The notes under the pieces: model-generated | The model's input: the letters and a program-made list of their open reading frames with translations, nothing else | Database searches by the model: none | What the model was told of the DNA's origin: nothing | NCBI RefSeq assembly: GCF_900302465.1 | Contig: NZ_OMOR01000001.1 | Span: 682,001-746,000 of the forward strand | Reading direction: 5' to 3' | From: Ascidiaceihabitans donghaensis | GTDB lineage: Bacteria > Pseudomonadota > Alphaproteobacteria > Rhodobacterales > Rhodobacteraceae | DNA: 64,000 nt | Part shown: one piece after another, positions 62,152 through 64,000 of the stretch | How the letters are laid out: each line of letters starts with the position of its first letter | How positions within the stretch are numbered: the stretch's first letter is position 1 | Translations under genes and position numbers: made by a program

Positions 62152-63444
62152 CTATGTGACAACACGCAACTGTTGCCTTGGAGCCGCGGTGCCTGATTTG
62201 AGTGCGTCATAAGGATCTTCGGGCGACAACATCATGTCAACGACCTGCCGCAACAGTTGTCTGCGGCCCCGCGCCGAATAGAAACCTCCCGGCAATTGTG
62301 AGGTTTCCAACAAATACCGGCGATAGTCTTTGTAGGCTTTGTTGTCGGGCCGGGTCGCTCCTGCGAAGAATTGTGCAAGCGGTTGATCCGACACAAATTC
62401 AGGTTTCGCATAGACAGCACGGCCGAAGACTTTCAGCGGAATGCCACGCCACAAAACCTGTTGCCCTGCTGTCGAATTGACGGTTACAGCGGATCTGGCG
62501 TGGTTCAAAAGCTGCGCAAGTTTGCCCCCACGCACGTAATGAACCCTGTCCGATACCCCGTGTTTGCGGGCGACGTCGCGGATGGTGCGGCGCACAGGCA
62601 CCCGTCCATCCTCTAGGGGGTGCGCCTTGAAGACAAGGTGATGGTGCTGGGGTGCGCCATTGGCAAAGCCCTCAATCACCACCTTCAGAAAGTCGCCCAT
62701 GGTGTCAAAAGGCGAATGCATTTGAAAGCTGCTGTCGTGTTCAAGTTGCAAAGGCACCAAGTGATAGGGAAAGCCGCCGTGTTTGATCCGCAAGGTTGCG
62801 ATGCGGCGTTCCAGCGCCTGAATCGGCATCAGCAGCAGGCGTCGTAAATATAGCTGGAATTCTTTGGTCACGGTCAGGCTGCGATGGGGTCTGAAGTTGC
62901 GGTAGTCACCGTTTCTGAACATCACAAACCAGTGGTACAAGGCGCCATAAAAGACGTGTTGGCGCATGTCCCCCCAATGCGCCGGGGGCAAAGGGGCTTC
63001 CATGTCGGATTGCGCCAAAGCGGTCTGCATCTGCGGGATGGTCATATTCATCAACCGCGAATTGCCATTGGTGCCGCCCCGTTCGTAAGTCACCCAAAAT
63101 GGCCGCATGTAGCCTTCTTCAAACACATGAACGCCCAGCCCGCGGCGACGGGCCTCTGCCACGGCTTGCGCGTGGATCGGGCGCGTGTCGCCGTAAAGCA
63201 CAATATCGGTAACGCCTTTGGCATCAAGCAGTTGGGCAAATGTATCGGACCAGTCGTCTGCTTTGCCGCGAAAGGGGATATAGCTGGCAGGATGGAACCA
63301 AAATGCACGATCCCCCGCATTGAACCCCACACGCCACACTTGCGCACCCGCCTTGCGCAACATGCGACCAAGGCGGTGAAAGAATGGGCCATGTGGTCCC
63401 TGAAGGAACAAGAATACCCGATTTTGAGGCGGTGAATGCACCAT
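62152..63444 (-). CDS. kpsS: Capsule polysaccharide Kdo transferase KpsS-like
   Basis: A 430-residue protein of the KpsS family that starts the Kdo linker on phosphatidylglycerol. Signatures are LFLQGPHGPFFHRLGRML at the N-terminus, VFEEGYMRPFWVT near 118, and HLVFKAHPLEDGR near 270. ATG at 63444 is preferred over a TTG three codons upstream. Together with kpsC and wza it forms a minus-strand capsule operon. Transporter genes kpsM/T/E are not in the window. Confidence 0.9.
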   Translation of the reverse strand: MVHSPPQNRVFLFLQGPHGPFFHRLGRMLRKAGAQVWRVGFNAGDRAFWFHPASYIPFRGKADDWSDTFAQLLDAKGVTDIVLYGDTRPIHAQAVAEARRRGLGVHVFEEGYMRPFWVTYERGGTNGNSRLMNMTIPQMQTALAQSDMEAPLPPAHWGDMRQHVFYGALYHWFVMFRNGDYRNFRPHRSLTVTKEFQLYLRRLLLMPIQALERRIATLRIKHGGFPYHLVPLQLEHDSSFQMHSPFDTMGDFLKVVIEGFANGAPQHHHLVFKAHPLEDGRVPVRRTIRDVARKHGVSDRVHYVRGGKLAQLLNHARSAVTVNSTAGQQVLWRGIPLKVFGRAVYAKPEFVSDQPLAQFFAGATRPDNKAYKDYRRYLLETSQLPGGFYSARGRRQLLRQVVDMMLSPEDPYDALKSGTAAPRQQLRVVT

Positions 63445-63626
63445 ACATTCCAATTTAGTTTCAAATTCTTTACGAACAATGACCAGAAAACCTAGGCAAA
63501 ACTATGGCAAATGGAAACAATGGTTCCTTTCCCACCAAGTTTGGCCTGTTTCATCTTCTGTCGCAGCGGCCTTGTCACATTGCCACTGTCCCGCTACCTC
63601 AATGAAACAGCAACGAAAGGCATCAC

Positions 63627-64000
63627 ATGTTCACAGGCATTGTCACAGACATCGGCATCATCACCCAGCTGGAACAGCAAGGTGATTTGCGCGCCCGCAT
63701 CCAGACCGGATACGACACAGCCGGCATCGACATGGGCGCGTCTATTGCGTCAGACGGCGTCTGTCTGACTGTCATTGCGTTGGGCGATGATTGGTATGAC
63801 GTGCAGATCAGCGCGGAAACTGTCAGTAAAACCAATGTTGCGTCTTGGACCATCGGCAAACGGGTCAACTTGGAACGCGCCCTGAAAGTGGGCGACGAAT
63901 TGGGTGGGCATATTGTGTCAGGCCACGTGGACGGTGTGGCGGAGGTAGTGAGCATCGTGGATGAAGGCGATAGCACGCGCGTACAGTTGCGCGCACCCGC
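63627..64000 (+). CDS. ribE: Riboflavin synthase alpha subunit (5' part, runs off window)
   Basis: At least 124 residues of the lumazine-binding riboflavin synthase. MFTGIVTDIGI is the standard N-terminus, with GASIASDGVCLTV near 36 and LGGHIVSGHVDG near 90 marking the end of the first barrel. Only the first repeat and a little of the second are inside. ATG has AAAGG upstream. It belongs with ribD at 57756 but is separated by capsule genes. I saw no FMN riboswitch upstream. Confidence 0.95.
   Translation, partial: MFTGIVTDIGIITQLEQQGDLRARIQTGYDTAGIDMGASIASDGVCLTVIALGDDWYDVQISAETVSKTNVASWTIGKRVNLERALKVGDELGGHIVSGHVDGVAEVVSIVDEGDSTRVQLRAP

Noticed and set aside
63445-63626. Possible FMN riboswitch upstream of ribE
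   Set aside because: The conserved AGGGTGAAATTC-type segments of the RFN element are absent, and the gap is too simple in structure.

Overview
The window looks like chromosomal DNA of a marine Rhodobacterales (Roseobacter-group) alphaproteobacterium. Indicators are a MipZ division-site ATPase, separate F0 b and b' ATP synthase subunits, a short SMC starting at TTG, CtrA-type TTAA-N7-TTAAC sites, a TRAP transporter beside a box benzoyl-CoA pathway, heterotetrameric sarcosine oxidase, and a DUF1127 protein. I see no phage, insertion sequence, CRISPR array, tRNA or rRNA. Function calls come from recognising protein families by eye; no database search was run.

Layout. 1-1399: 5' part of a CheB-CheR chemotaxis protein. 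1806-4848: TRAP transporter (dctP, hairpin, dctQ, dctM). 4955-13779: aerobic benzoate degradation through benzoyl-CoA epoxidation (benzoate-CoA ligase, alpha/beta hydrolase, DUF309 protein, boxC, boxB, boxA, boxR regulator, stand-alone 3-hydroxyacyl-CoA dehydrogenase C-terminal domain). Repeats of the form TGCA-N6-TGCA lie upstream of the ligase, boxC (one mismatch) and the TRAP operon (one mismatch), which suggests one BoxR regulon that includes the transporter. 13988-15873: histidine kinase and response regulator behind a perfect CtrA-type site. 15961-19443: orphan Tat-exported solute-binding protein, cytosine-deaminase-like amidohydrolase and a small membrane protein. 19457-22033: mipZ and a TPR sulfotransferase.

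22202-29551: the translation/secretion cluster ffh-rpsP-rimM-trmD-rplS-rpmE on the minus strand, interleaved with GNAT, chorismate mutase, bluB, an unlisted 47-residue membrane protein, a TerB-like gene and a LysE exporter. 29729-33638: membrane protein, two LysR regulators, EamA transporter, ArsR regulator and DUF1127 protein. 33824-36485: F0 ATP synthase operon atpI-B-E-F'-F with a strong terminator. 36594-44537: GntR regulator, lipoprotein, smc (DnaA box upstream), lytic transglycosylase, and cobalamin genes cbiB-cobC. 44737-45099: degenerate receiver protein with a CtrA-like site. 45233-50291: sarcosine oxidase soxBDAG.

50332-57168: secreted protein, dnaG, rpoD, a DCC thiol-redox protein, three tandem paralogues of a small secreted two-cysteine family I cannot name, and YjbQ. 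57289-64000: nrdR-ribD, then the capsule genes kpsC-wza-kpsS on the opposite strand, then ribE running off the window. The most unusual items are the secreted-protein triplet, the shared TGCA operators, the CtrA-linked signalling genes, and the structured RNA after atpE and upstream of ffh.
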